From positions 129,913,625-129,977,624 of the forward strand of contig CM063284.1 of assembly GCA_032173965.1 (NCBI GenBank): a stretch of DNA of 64,000 nucleotides. Direction: 5' to 3'. The notes beneath the pieces were generated by a model. It did no database searches. It saw only the letters and a program-made list of their open reading frames with translations, and was not told the origin of the DNA. Positions 1 to 14,841 of the stretch are shown piece by piece; within the stretch, counting starts at the first letter, position 1; every line of letters starts with the position of its first letter. This DNA is from Sitta carolinensis (taxonomy: Eukaryota > Chordata > Aves > Passeriformes > Sittidae). The translations under genes and the position numbers were made by a program.

Positions 1-3000
1 ACATGTCTCACACTGCAGATTTCAGAGAAATGCAGCTGAGTTTAAGCATTCAATACACTCACCAGTGTATCAGAGTTTAGAATCTGTCGCATAAAATCCA
101 AAAATGAAGAGGCCAGTTCACCCGTGTCTTTGCTGAAACTAGTTATTACTCTCTTTAATACTGTGTACAGGGCATTGCTGTGTTTTCTTAGAGAGCTTTT
201 TTAAAAACATAAAGAGAAAATACTTTATTAGTACACACACTGTGACCATTCCACCATAACTGGTTACAAGAAAATTATATATATGCAAAATAAACTTAGC
301 AAATTTCACAATTATCAAGCTCATCCTTGATTACAAAGCTCGAGCTCCATTATTTTCTCTGTACTAGACTCCTGTTTTCACCAGCACTGTCTGCAGATAT
401 TTCAGACTGCACTTATACAGCTATATATACTACCTCCAAAACATTCAAGAAATTACAATTTCATCTTTGGCAGAAAAGGGACTGAAGTACAGAAATATGT
501 GGTTGCACAAGGACCTTATGTATGAAGAAGGATCATGTTTGCAGCTACAATTCACTCCATCCCATGATGCCTAACTGCAGAAAATAAATTGTAAAGGCAA
601 GATGAACAGAAATAGCAAGGCTGTGTACTGAAGCTGACAGCTGGACACATGGGATCATAGAAAGAACAACATCTATAACCTGCTAATTTTTCATTGGGGG
701 TTGTATGGCTTCTTGCATCCAACAGCATGACTTAAAAGTGTTTTGAACAACCTTGTATTGACAAGGCTCCATCTTCTCTCTGCAAACCTCACCTTTTTGC
801 CTCTGCACTTCAACAAACAGAAACAGGCCCAAATATAGGACAAAGAATCAAGTGTGAACACAATATCGTCCAATGCATGTATATATTCTGTTCAAACTGA
901 ATGGAGTTAACAAAAATAGTTTGGAAAAAACCAGCTCATTTCTAAAGCCTTAATTGTCTGGAGGTCAGACCAGTCAGGGAAGTACAAACTGAATACCCTA
1001 AAAATAGAGGAATTACAGACAGTTCTCCAATCTTCCAGATGAGAGCTCTTTGAGTGTCTCAAAAGGGAAAGAACATGACCACTGTATCTCATTCTAATCC
1101 TTCAGCCTTGGAGTGGGGAAACAGAATGTACAAACCTGTTTTCAATGCCTTGTCTCCGTCTTGAAACCAAGTGCTTCTATACACATACTGCAGAAATGAT
1201 TCAGAGGGTGAAGCAAAAGCAAAACACTGAGTAAAAACACTGAAGCCCCAAAGAGAAACAAAATTTTAGCTGCCTTATCCTCAGTATTTTCTATTAAGCA
1301 TGTAGGAAATTATTTCACACTACAGAAGTTTTTCAACAATTTTAAGCTGATATCATAAAACACCATACCTCTTCAAGTGGTAGAAGCCATAGTCATGCTC
1401 TGTAAGGAACATCATTGTTCGGATGCATGTCAGCAGACAACTGTAACTGCTCTCAGAATTCATTAATGTTTCCATCAGACAGTCACAAATTAAGGGCATC
1501 AGCTCTTTGTTTGGTAAGGAGTTGGAAAGCTGCTCTAATTCAGACACAGAGCCTTCTGATGTACTTGGTAAAATAAGTGCAATATCCTAAAAAAATAATT
1601 ATTATACATACAGTAAAAATGCATTCTGTATGCCTGCAGTAAATACAAACCATACATGAAGTCAGAAGCACGGGATTCTTTCACCACCCCTTCATCATCT
1701 TATTCCTGATGGTTATTACTGACCATCAAAATACTAATCTAGAGTATTATCTTGGTTCAGTTAAGGGTTACAAACCATTATTTATTTCTAAAACATAAAA
1801 TCTTTAAATTCTGAAATATTGTAGCAGAGCTAAAATTAAATCCAAATAGTCACTGGGTAACATAGACAGCTTCCTGCCTAGGTAGTCAATGTGTCCCTCA
1901 ATCTCAAAACACTGATGAAAGAGGCTGAACTTCATTGTCTGGCTCAGTCTGGAGAAGAGAAGGCTGAGAGGTGACCCCACAGCCATCTACAAGTGCCTTA
2001 AGGGGAGCAGCAGAGGGGCAGGTGCTCTCCTCCCTCTGGTGACCAGTGACAAGACAGGGAAATGGAATGAAGCTGTATCCGGGAACATTCATTAGGGAAA
2101 GGTTCTTCACTGAGAGGCTGGTCAGGCACTGGAACAAGGTCCTCAGATAAGTGATTAGGCAACAAGCCTGTCAGAGTTCAGAGAGCAACTGGATGACACT
2201 CTTAGTCATGGTTTAGTTTTAGATATTCCTGTGAAGGGCAGGGAGTTGGACTTGATGATCCTAATGGGTCCCTTCCAAATTGAAATATATATTGAAATAT
2301 TCTTCGATTCTGTGCTTCTGTGAAAATTAAGAGGCTGCAGAAACCACGTAAGAAATTTAGAACCTTCTGTCCTTTCCATATGTTACATAAAATAAAACAA
2401 GATTGATTTTTCCAACAAGTCAGTATGGACAGAGAGATCTTGTTTATATGCAAATGGCTGATTATCTCTACTGACCAACAACATCCAAATGTCTGTCATG
2501 TAACTGGGTAAGCACTAAATCAAATAAACACATGCACTAGTGAAACGAATAATGACATGCAAATCTGTGCACGCATTAATGAGAAACTACAGGGCCAGTC
2601 TATGAATCAATTTTCAACTAACACTTCTTACCTTGCTCAAGAGTAAATTCTGCTTTTTTTTTAAATGAAGTTTTACAGTACCAGTATAGCATACGTATCT
2701 TTATATTTCGAATACATTTTCAAGAGGTTTTAGTTAGATCATTAGAGATACTTAATTATTTAACTAGGTAACAAGTGAACAGAGACAACTCAAGTTTTGT
2801 CAGTGGCTCACATGCAGAAATGGCATCCCTCTCTCAGCTGATAGGACAGGAAATCTTTGTGTCATTCAGCTTCTGGTCTCTAATGAGCTACCAGAACAGT
2901 GCACATAATGCAGAAGACAGGTTATAAAATGGAAAGTGGTTTAGATTCAAGACCAAGAAGTCAACAAGTCTGCCAAAGCAGCCAACGATGCAGATTTTTT

Positions 3001-6000
3001 CTTTTTGTGCTTTAACAATGTTGATTTTTTTTTTTAGTTTTGGAAGAAAAAGGGGTACTTAAGAAACAACCTAATTTAATTTGTCTCCTACAACAATCAA
3101 CACACATTATGCATTAAATATAGCAAATACCTGATCACAGAGTGACTGCAAAAGGGAAGTTATATACTCAGCACACTGTTGATGAGTGACATTGTCCCCA
3201 GCTGATCGCATCAAAGTCAAGAGCTCCTGGAAAACCTCTGCATACTTTTCATCTCCTTTAGTAGTTCCATTGATAAGATGCAAAATAGCCAATTTACAAG
3301 CTTTATGTGAAGCCAGGGCATCCAATAAAGCAAGAAGCCGAGTGGTCTGTCCAGTATACTGTTTCTCTTTATCTTCTGTGTTGCTGAAAGAGTATCAGTG
3401 CACTGTGAAAAAGCTGTTTTAAAGTGATCTAAGAAACTATAAAAACAACCATCACAGGAGTCATATACTTCTGCATGTTAGGAAAAAAACACTTAGTTTG
3501 CATACTTAAACATACAGTTCCATTTACTTTTTGAAAACTGCTCAAACTTCACTAAAAACTTCTGGTCACATAATTAATTAATATACTATGCCTTTAACAT
3601 ACTGTAGGGCATTGAATCATAAGATAAATATGCTGTTATGTAAACAGTATCTAAGTGGATAGTTATGGTTTAAAGAAAGACCACTCATAGTTTCAAAACC
3701 CTCTGAACCTGGATCATTCAACTTCCTCCAGTTTACAAACATCTACTCACATATGTAATCACAGTATAGCAAACTTTGCTTTTTTTATGGCCTACTTTTT
3801 ATTTATGTCATACAGGTCCTTAAAAGCACTTCATAGGCAAGATGAGGCTTTGCAAAGACAGCCTGAAGAAAATCTGAAAATACCTACCATAAACACACAA
3901 CATGAAGCGGGCTACACCAAAACTTAAGAGGTATGAGCTGGTTCTCTGGCAACCTTAAGCATTACCAGGACACAGCATACAGCACTGGAATGAGAATTCA
4001 TTCAGCCCATAATGAATAATATTCCCAGAAGTATTTTCGTCCTGCTAAATCTACCATGCAGAAGCAAGGTGAATTTCAAAATTAATTTAACAGTTCATTA
4101 ATGAAATCTTTGCAAGAGAAAACAAAAATACCTTTGGAGGTCTTCTACAATTAGATCCAATACTGTCCTCATGATGAGGAGAGCAGTAGGTGAAGCCAAG
4201 TCACACAGCTGAACACAAATCCGCCTCAACATATGCTGAATGGGCTGGCAAGAGGAACCGGAGAAAGATCGAACAATCTCCTGGATCAGCTTGGCCTGCA
4301 CGTGGAGGTGCATACTCCACAACTTCCTGGTGTTGAGTGCCACTGCAATATCATGGGCTTCAATTACCTGCAGGAACAGAAGGGCAGGAGGGTTCTTCCT
4401 GTCAATTTTTATGATAAAACCTAATTCTATCACAACATATAAACAAAGCACGAGTACTGTCCTCATTAAAAATATGGAATGCCATTTTCATTGTCACCAA
4501 ATGACAGGGCATGAGCCAGCAAATTAGGTATTCCTTCAGGAGCATGGATTTTCACACACCTTTTATGCTTACTTATTAACGACCACAAATTCAAGATCCA
4601 TGACAAAAGAAAGAAGAGCCTTAATATACCAAGTTACGCATTCAGAGTCAAATGAAAAGCTTCAGAGACAGTCATTTAAGTAACACTACAGGAGTCTAGA
4701 TAATCTCACAAGGGACAAAAGGGACTGCTAACTTAAGAAAAATGCTCCAAATAATACCAATTTTGTTTCTGCTGAAAAAGACTTGTCTACAAAGAATGTG
4801 AATGAGCACAAATGCTTTACAACAACTTTAATTCATCCTTTCACGTATCTGTTCTTTCCACCACTTCAAAAATGGTCAAAGTGTTATATATAAATTATAA
4901 AAATTCTTTAAAAACTAAATACATCTAAGTTATACCTGAGTAGTCTGCATGGGAAGTGGAAGAGGCAACAATTCTGAAAGTAGTATAAGTCCAGAGAAAA
5001 AGCCTTCAGGAATTCTCAAAATTGAAGAGAGAACTTCCTTCAGCATTAAAGACCAAGTATTGTTCGCCAAAGTTTCCTCAGAAATGGTAAGTTTTTCATT
5101 AACACCTTGTGTAAAAGTCAGTAAGATATCAACAATGTCATTCTGGATTTTTTGTTCATCGCTATCCAAGCGGCCTGAGAGAGGAATAGAGCAGAGGAGC
5201 ATGTGTAAAGAAACAAGTGCTGCAGGAACACGCATGTCCTTGAATTCAAAGGATCCACCCCTCAGGAGTTCTGTTAGCATTGTTTTAAGGAGAGTGAGTG
5301 TACAGCGAGCCATAGAAATAGTGGTAACTCTGTGCAGCGTGGTGCCCATGTTGACATGGAGTCGCCAAGGCTGAATAAGGATGCTGTTCAGCTTCTGTAA
5401 CACCCGGATGAATGTGTCCATTCCCTCGGAAGAGAGAGCTGAATAACTGCAAGATTCCATTTAAGGTCCTTCTGTTGACCTGTAAAGAAAAGAAATAACA
5501 TTTCTGTATTTTGAATTTCTCCTGGACAATCACAATTACACTTTAGCCAGGTTTAAGTATAAGACTCAGAAAACTAAGATTTGTAGTTCAACCTGTACAA
5601 ATACGTCAGCCGTACCTTCTACTGGAGGCGGTGGACATGCAATATGACAAAGAACACGAAGTGCAGTGGGAAGACCAACTCCATCTGGGGTCATCAAACT
5701 GTCAATATTCTTTTAGGGGAAAAGAAAAAGAAAAAAGGAATGAGCCTGTATTATAAGGAAGGACTTTATGACTATATTGCTTGCTTAGTATTCAAATTCT
5801 GTATTTAGTTACTGTAAGTATGTCATGAAATTTAAGTTTAATTATTTCACCTTTTGGTAAGTGGTCATAAAAAAGGCAGAAACAAAAACAAAAAAGAGCA
5901 TTAACATTTGCATTGTTATTTACAGGAAGCTAAAAGATGTAAATAATTAGATCTTTGCATCATAGATTTTATTTCAATAAATATAACAATGCAAGACCCA

Positions 6001-9000
6001 GCCTAGATCATAAGCTTTAATAGAAAAATCTCTTTTGGATAACAGTATGTATTTTCAAATATCATGTTAGTACATATCTAAGACAAAATATCAGATTACA
6101 GAAGGTCTAAGCTTATAGAACATAAATAAAAGACAGCATCTACCTATAGTTTACTGACCTGTTTGATATATTCAATAAGATTTGGAATACAATTTATTTC
6201 AAATCTAAGATTTTTCAAAGGTTCAAGCCACTTGCTGAGCTCTGGAAAAAAAAAAGACTGAAGTCAGTGAATTTATGATCATAAAACCTTTTTCAATCAA
6301 AATGTTCTTAATTTACACAATAGGTACTACAGCCAAGTGTGAAATTTGTGGGGCACATAATGCAGCTGTAGCCAGCAAAAAAGCATCAACAAAAATAAAA
6401 CTTCAGGACAGACAATCTATGTTATGCACACTGACAAAAATTTGGCTCCAGTCAATCTGAAGACAATTAATTTTCATCTCATTATCTACATTATCTGTAA
6501 TTAAACATTTTTTACAAAATACACTTAGGGGCACTGTCAGCAAAAGAAAAGAACCAAAACACCTTCCCTTTAATGTACAGAATAGGTTACTACAAACTAA
6601 GTAAAAAACTTCCATTAAGTGCCCAAATAGAGCCAATCTCTGCCCCACATTCCACTCATGCTAGAAGTCTTTAAGATTACCAGTTTGTCTCTTAGTCTAG
6701 ATTAACCTGAAAGTCCCAGGTTTCTAGGATAAGAGATTTAAAGATTTAAAAACCATTGTTCCTGAAAATATTTATAAGAACATGAAGATCAAGTGGATAT
6801 CAATTGATGACTCACACTGGTATCATGATTTGCTTTAATAAACTAGCCCTGCTTCTCATGAAGTGGTCTGATGGATCAGGCGAGGAGCAAAAATAAGAGC
6901 ATGACAGAGGAGAGATTTAAACTAAAACTTTGAAGAATTCTGATTTTTTTCAGTACATTTAAGTTTTGGAAGAAATTATTGGTATGTCTACATGAGTCGG
7001 TTAACCAGTGCAGAGCACAGCTTTGAGCATCAGAATCTCAACACCGAGGTGTCAGAATAATGCCCAGTAGGATTTTTCTGAGTGTCCCAGGCCTGATACT
7101 AATTCAACAAAAGCTGGGAAGACAAGACACATCTTGGTCATCAAAATATATAGTAACAGGGTAACATGGACTATGCTGGCCTAGATACCTTAAAACAGTC
7201 CCAGGATTATTTATTAGTCAAGATCCTGTCTGACTACATCACCATCCTGGTTTCAGCTGGGTTCGAGTTCCTTTTCTTCCCAGTAGCTGGTACAGTGCTG
7301 TGGTTTGGATTCAGCATGAGAACAACATTGATAACAAACACTCTGATGTTTTGGTTGTTGCTAAGTAGAGCTTCCCCTAAGTCAAGGACTTTCCAGTGTC
7401 TCAAGCTCTGTGAATGAGGAGCTGCACAAGAAGCTGGGAGGGAGCACAGCCAGGAGAGAAGACCCAAACTCTCCAAAGGGATATTCCATACCATAGGATG
7501 TCATGTTCAGTATGAAAACTGGGCAAGTTGCCTGGAAGGGCTTCTGGAGGGGCTAGGCATTGATCAGCAGGTGGGTAATTGCACTGTGCATCACTTGTTT
7601 TCTTGGGATTTATCTCTTCTATAGTTTTTTTACAATTATTATTCTTGTTATTGTCAGTATTATTAGATGTTACTTTTATTCAATTATTTAACTTCTTATC
7701 CAAATCCATGAGATTTACTTGTTTTTCCCTAATTCTCCTCCTCATCCCACTGGGGGCAAGTGGCAGATTGAACAACAGTGGTGTTGTTCTTAGTGTCCAG
7801 TGGAAATTAAACCACAACAACAGCCATAGTAAACAAAAATAAGACTCAACTCAGTGACCAGTTAGTCCACTTCTACAGAAATCTGCTCTCCTATTATGAA
7901 CACAGTTTGAATAATTTCTAACTTCCTGTAACTATCCAAAATTCAAGGTAGCTATTTTACTTGAAAAATAATTTAATTATGAGTAATTTCCTATTTAACT
8001 CTCATAAACAGAAAAAAAAATTGCATATTTTATCAGTGACTCAACTAACCAGATGCAACTTGAAAAGTAATTCCGTTATTAAAGCCAGACAACTGTGAAG
8101 CACCAATTATTCACATAAAAAAGATTTCTTCTATACATTCAAACAATTCAGCTGATAATTACACGTACTGTACCTTGCAACTTGGTGTTATTTTCGTCTG
8201 CTTTACAAAGTTTCAGCAAAGGTGCTGAGTGCTGTTCCAGCATTTGAACATCACTAGAAGATTGTACCACCAGCAAAACAAGGATGCAGGCATAATTATA
8301 AGCAACAGACTTCTTAGACTTTGAGTCTCTGAAACAACAATAAGGATTTTCTTTAGATCTCAGCTAATACAATTGAGTATTACATTAGTTTTCATTATTT
8401 GACCCCTAAAAATCTACATTCAGAACTTTTACCTTCAACAAGGATTGACTCATAATTATCAATGAAAGAAATCCAAATAATTTCCTCCTATGCTTTTTGG
8501 TAACTTTTTGGTGAACACTTTCTGCTGCATTATACACATTCATATTTCAGCATCAACAGACTATGAGATCCAGTCAAGTGTCATGCAAATATTTTATGCA
8601 ACTTAATCTGTTTCACAAATCATTTTAAAATCACTGCTACCTGAAGTACAACTGCCTGCCCAGAGAAAACAATGACTGTATTTAACATCTCGAAGAACTT
8701 GAAAAATTGAGTGATTCCCACCCCAGAGAAGTGTGCAGTACTGTCTGTAACCAGTCAAACCTTTTGCTTGTTTCACAGGCAACATTTTATGCTTGAATGA
8801 AAACTGCCTACTTACTGATTTTTTAATGTAACCAAAAGTTTGACCTACATATATTACAAGAATTTTCTTGACCTACACAGATCTGGGTATTAAGTACTTG
8901 ATTACAAATGACAGGCCTGATTTTGTATTACATGCTTCTACTTAAAAGTTGTTTTGGCTTTAAATAAAAACATCAGGATCTAAAAAAAAAAAATTTCACA

Positions 9001-12000
9001 TTTACAGAATTATTTATAAAAGATAGATACTTTTTAAATGAAAAAAACCCTAAAGGAAAAAACTAAATGCATACATTACCCTAAAGCTTCTTTGGAATAA
9101 TACTCCATTAAAGTAATAAGACTTTGGAGATTTTTTTCCAGACTGAATACATGAGCAACAGCAGATCTTCCTACAGGGTTAAAGGTGATCAGGTAAAGGT
9201 TATGAAGTGTTCCCAGCAGATCTGAGTGGTCAGTCTCCTCGCTGGCTGTGCACCGCTGGAAGTGGCAGAACAATTCTGAAATGCACTGTAATGTCTGTGT
9301 TGAATGCAGGAGCCACAGGGCAAAGGCATCCTCGTTGGCACCATCTGACTGCAGACCTTCCTCTTGATCTGCATCAGAAAACTGACAAAGTGCTCTAACC
9401 AACAAGTTTGTTGCTTCGTGCTCAGAAATAAAGAAAAGAAGACCCTTCTGTGACTGTGCCAGGAAACGCAATATATCTCGGACAGCCTGAAGCACACCTG
9501 GATGTGCACCTGTCACTGGAAGAGACAGCAGCAAAGTAATGCATTCCAAGAAATGGTGACTATGAAGATACCTGGGAAAAAAAAAAAAAATCAAACCAGA
9601 AAACCAGGAAAATAATCAGCAATGTTACAAATATTTCTCAACACTGCACAATAACATTATATAAAACTATATATCCCCTAGCTTCAGTACTTATTGCTCT
9701 GTGGATTACAAGAAATAATAATTAATTATGAAGTAGTACAAAATTTAAACCTTACAAAATATAACTGCTACACTATTTACAAGAAATAAGTCCTAAAATT
9801 CTCATCTCCATTAAAAAAACAAACAAACAAACAAAATAAACAAAAAACACACAAAAAACCACAAACCCTCAACTGTATCTACACAAAAACCAGGACAATA
9901 TAGTTTATTAAATTTGCTGCATCTGAATTGTCAATGCCAGATTCAATGTTTTAAACATGCTAGGAAATCAATCATTATAGAATATCTAGCAGACAATTTC
10001 TGAAGACTCTTTGAATGTAAATGCTTATGTTCAGCCATGACCTACACCACTGCTACCAAAGATATTTGTCAGCATTTAAATACCTTCTAGACAGACACCT
10101 GCTAACAGAGTAAGAATCCATTGGATGGTTTAAGTGGCTGCAGGCAGGCAGGCCTCATCTCCTCTGCCTGTGCTGTGAAACAGTGAGCTACACTGACACA
10201 ACTGCATGACCTCTTCATGAATCTGAGGCTGGTTTGCATGTTGCCACCTTGACATGCAGACTGAGAAATTCCAGATCTTTTTATTCATACACATACACAT
10301 GTTCCAAGATGTCAAATGAAACACTCTAGATTTACAACCATTTTCAAACTGGACAGCACCTAGCATAACCAGTCAGCATCTATGAATGCAACTGAAGGGC
10401 GAGCACATCACCAGTAATAAGAAGTTAATTTCTGGCTAGGTGCATTCTAGGTTGATTGAAAGCCAACAAAATAAGAAGTACATTAACTTATCAAACTCTC
10501 ACAGACCTTATATGCACAATCTAGAATCTTCCAATATAGAATTAAGTGAAATATCTATCAAAGTGTTATTCAGCAAAGTCACCCCTGAAATGTATCTCTA
10601 TCAAGCTGGAAGAAATACACTCTGGAAATTGAATTTGCAACTGCTGTACCTAAACAGGACAGGGTAAGGATCATCCCTTTCTGGAGGGCCTGTAATGCGT
10701 GCCATGGTTGGGAAAGATTTCACAGGGGGCTGAATCATTGTATGAGGAGCAGTTTCCATCAAATGGAAGATCTCTTCAAGAAGACTAACAAGTTTTTCCA
10801 TCTCTCCTTCGCTCATATTAGAAGATTCCAAAAGATGATCCATGTCCATAGGAGCCTCTACATCGTTTTCATATTCTTGGTTGGGTCTTTCAAGTCCTGC
10901 CAAGTCCTGGTCCTGTTCTGGCTCTGTGTGATTAGGAAGAGGAGGAGTGTTCTCTGCTAACTGGTCGACCACCTTTTTAATGTCTGACAGAATCTCGTAG
11001 AAGTGACATTTCTGGAGAATTGCGGAACCAGCCGTGACAACTCGCACAGTCTGATCTAACAGTATGAGTTCCAGGAGTTTCTGGTAACCACTTTTTTCAT
11101 GTACATCTATGCCACCTCTTAGAAACATTTCCATTCCCTCAGTCATACTAATGACACTATCCAAAGCTTTAAAAGCATTAAGTTTAAGGGAGGATGATAC
11201 ATGATCTGCAAACAACAGTTCAAACAACACACTAATAACTCCTGCCTGCAAGAGTGTCGTTATTCCTTGAGTCCCACATTCTGCTAATGAAGATACCAAT
11301 TTTGTCCCAGCTTTGAGCTGTCGAACGTTCAAAGCAATGGGCTGTTTGAGAGCCACCTGAAGATTTAAAGCTTGCAGGGTCCAGTCTACTAGCTGGGTAA
11401 TATAGTCTTGCTTTGTGTCTTTCACCAGCAGGTAGCTCAATTCCTTTACTATTAAACTTGGAATTTCTTCTAATGCAGTGACCCACTTTGCACCCCTTTC
11501 CTCTTGATATAATTCCAACAGTTCAGTTAATTTAACTGAGCCTTCCGCTGCCCCTGAATTTTCTTTTTCTGGGTCTTGGTCCTTTATTTTAGCAACTTCA
11601 TTTTCAAATACAGTCTTGTAAGGGCAGCTGAAGTATAAAAGTGGTCCAAGCTCCTTTTCAAAGGGTTCATATGTCACAGGAGGCACAGATGCCAGATCCT
11701 CAGGAGTGTACTCAATATCAAAGCTTGGATACTTAAATGTTTCCCGTTCCAGATCAGCAATTACATCTTCATCACTTGAAATCTGCTCATAGCCATCATC
11801 TCCTAAAAAAAGATTAAGTTACCAAATCAGCTATGAATAAACCAGTTCATAACTGCAGAGAATATCTTCCAAATACAAAGTAGTGATTCATTTTACACAA
11901 ATACTACTAGCTAGAGAACAATCACATACTAACACACAAAAAGCCTTCCCTTTTAAGACATGAGTGAAAGCCCCATCTGACAGGGGTTTTTATGTAATAA

Positions 12001-13119
12001 TGGAGTCATTTAAAAGAAAGTATAAAGCAAAAAGTTTAACTAGAGTACAAATTACTACAACTATATGTCCAGTTTTCTTCCTGTGATTGCACCTATAATA
12101 AAACTTCTAGCCTGAAATTTTTGCATAGACATGGGTGGGATCTTTAAGTAATATAAGAAGATGACAACTAATTTTTTTACAAAAAAAACTTCACTTGGTT
12201 TTTTATTTAAGAAATAATCTTTCACCACTTTCCTATGTTTTTAAACAAAACATAACAATATTGAATGTTCATATACAACTGTATCTCTTTTCCTCTATTT
12301 ATAGAAAGTTTTACTATAAAGGAATAAATATTCCACAGCAAGATACTGTTTTTGAGAGATGTAAGGACCACAAATAAGACAATGTTGCAATAACCAAGGG
12401 GGAAATATTCAATTCCCTTTGCACATACTCATCATGAAGGCACTGCCATCAAAATTTCATAAATTTTTTTTCTAAACTCTACAACTTACCATCACCTTCT
12501 TCCTCCTCTTCACCCTCTTCTTCATCTTCATCATCTTCCTCCTCCTCGTCATCTTCCTCATCAGCAATACTCTCTACTGTATGACCATCATCATCATCAT
12601 CGTCGTCATCGTCCTCATCCTCCTCCTCCTCAACATCCACATCATCATCATCATCATCCCCTTCTTCTGGTTGATCTTCCTCTACTTCTCCATCATCAGA
12701 ATATTGGCTTTCTTGATGAATGGATGTTCGATCAGGAGAAATCGGCTCAAAGTAATCCTCCCTATGGTCCACATCATCTTCTTTTTCCCCAACCACTAAA
12801 AACCAACACAAAGTTTCAGAAACAAAAGCACTCTTCTGAAATTCAAAGATACTAAACAGGACTGGCCCTATGAGTGGATCCCATGTGGCCCCATACACTT
12901 GGGCTGACCATTTCCTCCTTGATTATTGAGGATTCACTCAGTTCTCTGTGTCTGTCTTCCAGCCCAGGGTACCTGGAGAGTAACTGAACTTCCTACTGAA
13001 GACTAAGGCAAAGAAGCCTCAGCAATTAGCTACCCAGTCATTAACTACTTCATACTTTTCCACATCCTTTGTCACCATCTATCCCCTGCATCCAATAAAA
13101 AAAGATTTTCCTCAGCCCT

Positions 13120-13160
<41 letters not shown>

Positions 13161-14808
13161 AATGTATTCATAGACATATTTTATTGTCTTTAATGGCAGC
13201 ATATATGTTTTAATGTTTTAGGTTGCTACACCACATATACTAGAGATGCAAGAAAAGCATCTTTAAAATCTTCACGTGATTTGACTGAACACAATCACCT
13301 AGATCAGCAAGACTATGAATATGCAGAGTTCTTGGCACTTTAACCAATACAGAGACTGAGTAACTTGGCAGATGCTGCAAAATAAAAAAGGACAATGAGA
13401 ACACTTTTATATGGGCAGCATGTTCAACAGAGTATTGGTTAACAGCCAATATACTCAATCTATTATCTTTTAAAATGATGCAAATGAACAAACCCCCAAG
13501 TTTTTTTTTCCAAATCCCTTTCCTAAAACTGAATCTGTCCAGCAGAAGTAACACCAGACAAGAAACTTCACACTGGGCAGGAACACAGAATTCCACCTCC
13601 TCTAAGCAGTGATGCGCAGCAAATAAAACACAGTCTCTTCTCATTTTACCTGACACTGGCATAGGTTCATCCTCATCATCATCAGGAGGAGGAGGGCCTG
13701 GAGGTGTCCTTGGGCCCCTGGGTTGTGGTCTTGGAGGACTGCCATTGAATTGGTCTTCTTTCTCTCCATCAACTATATTTATTGGGAAAACGAAAACTCG
13801 CATTTAATGAAAATATGGGAATAAAAGCAGAAAATTTTGGGGTTTCAGTGCCACCTTTGACTGGGGAACCCCATTGCTTAGCTTTTATCTATATTTTGCA
13901 TTACATGAGACAACTTTCTAAATTCACTTTTGATGAAGTAATTTTTTATGTAAACAAGAACTACATCAATAAACAAGCTTATTAACACTATCGGGGTTTT
14001 TATGCAATACTCATTTAAAACTTGCATGAGTAATTGCTAATTTTGGTTTTGACACTAATACTGTAACTCTAAGAATATCTGAATTGCTCTAAAAAAAAAG
14101 TTTACATTTTACTCAACTGGTTTTTACAGTTTACAACTGTTTTTTACTGCACATAGTATTCAAATTTTGCAGTCTTCTAGCCATACTTTGAGCAATAGTT
14201 TTAATTTTAAATCTAAAACCAATACTGAAGCAGAAACTTGACCACGGATTCTATTCATGGCTGTTCTCAAACTAGCACCAAGCACTCTTCTGCAATATAT
14301 TTTACACAAGTCAGATAAGGAAAGTTAACTATGTGCGATTTTCTTGTTATGATTTTAATACTATTCTAATAACCTTTTTTTAATATTCCAGTCATCTACA
14401 TTGTAATGAGTTCACACAAGTTAAACTGCATTTTGACCATCCAAAGTAACTAGCTAGATCAAATAAACCACCTACTTAAAACCATACAATATAAATCTAG
14501 AAGAAAATATGAAACTAAAGAAAAATGAAAGCTGCTGTAATCTAAAATGTGGAAGAATTGGGGATTTGTTTTTCAGCTAGAATACTGTAACACTGATTTC
14601 TAAAAGAAACAATCTGTCTTCTCCCAAGACTCACCATGTTTTGGATTTCTTTTCAATCCAGGCTGTTGCTGGGGAGGGGGAGGTGGAGGGGTGGTGGAGG
14701 AGGTGACTCTCTCTCATGAGTTATTACCCTGTCAACTGAGCCATATATTGCCAAAGTCAGACAGTTGTACCACCCTCTAAGAACCAACCCATCTGTGTTG
14801 ACCTGTTG

Positions 14809-14841
<33 letters not shown>

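Noticed and set aside
12581..12799. 72-codon Ile-rich frame on the plus strand
   Set aside because: It is the antisense of the Asp/Glu codon repeats of VIRMA exon 7.
14812..14839. Poly(A) run as a retroposon tail
   Set aside because: On the minus strand it is the polypyrimidine tract of the VIRMA exon 5 acceptor.
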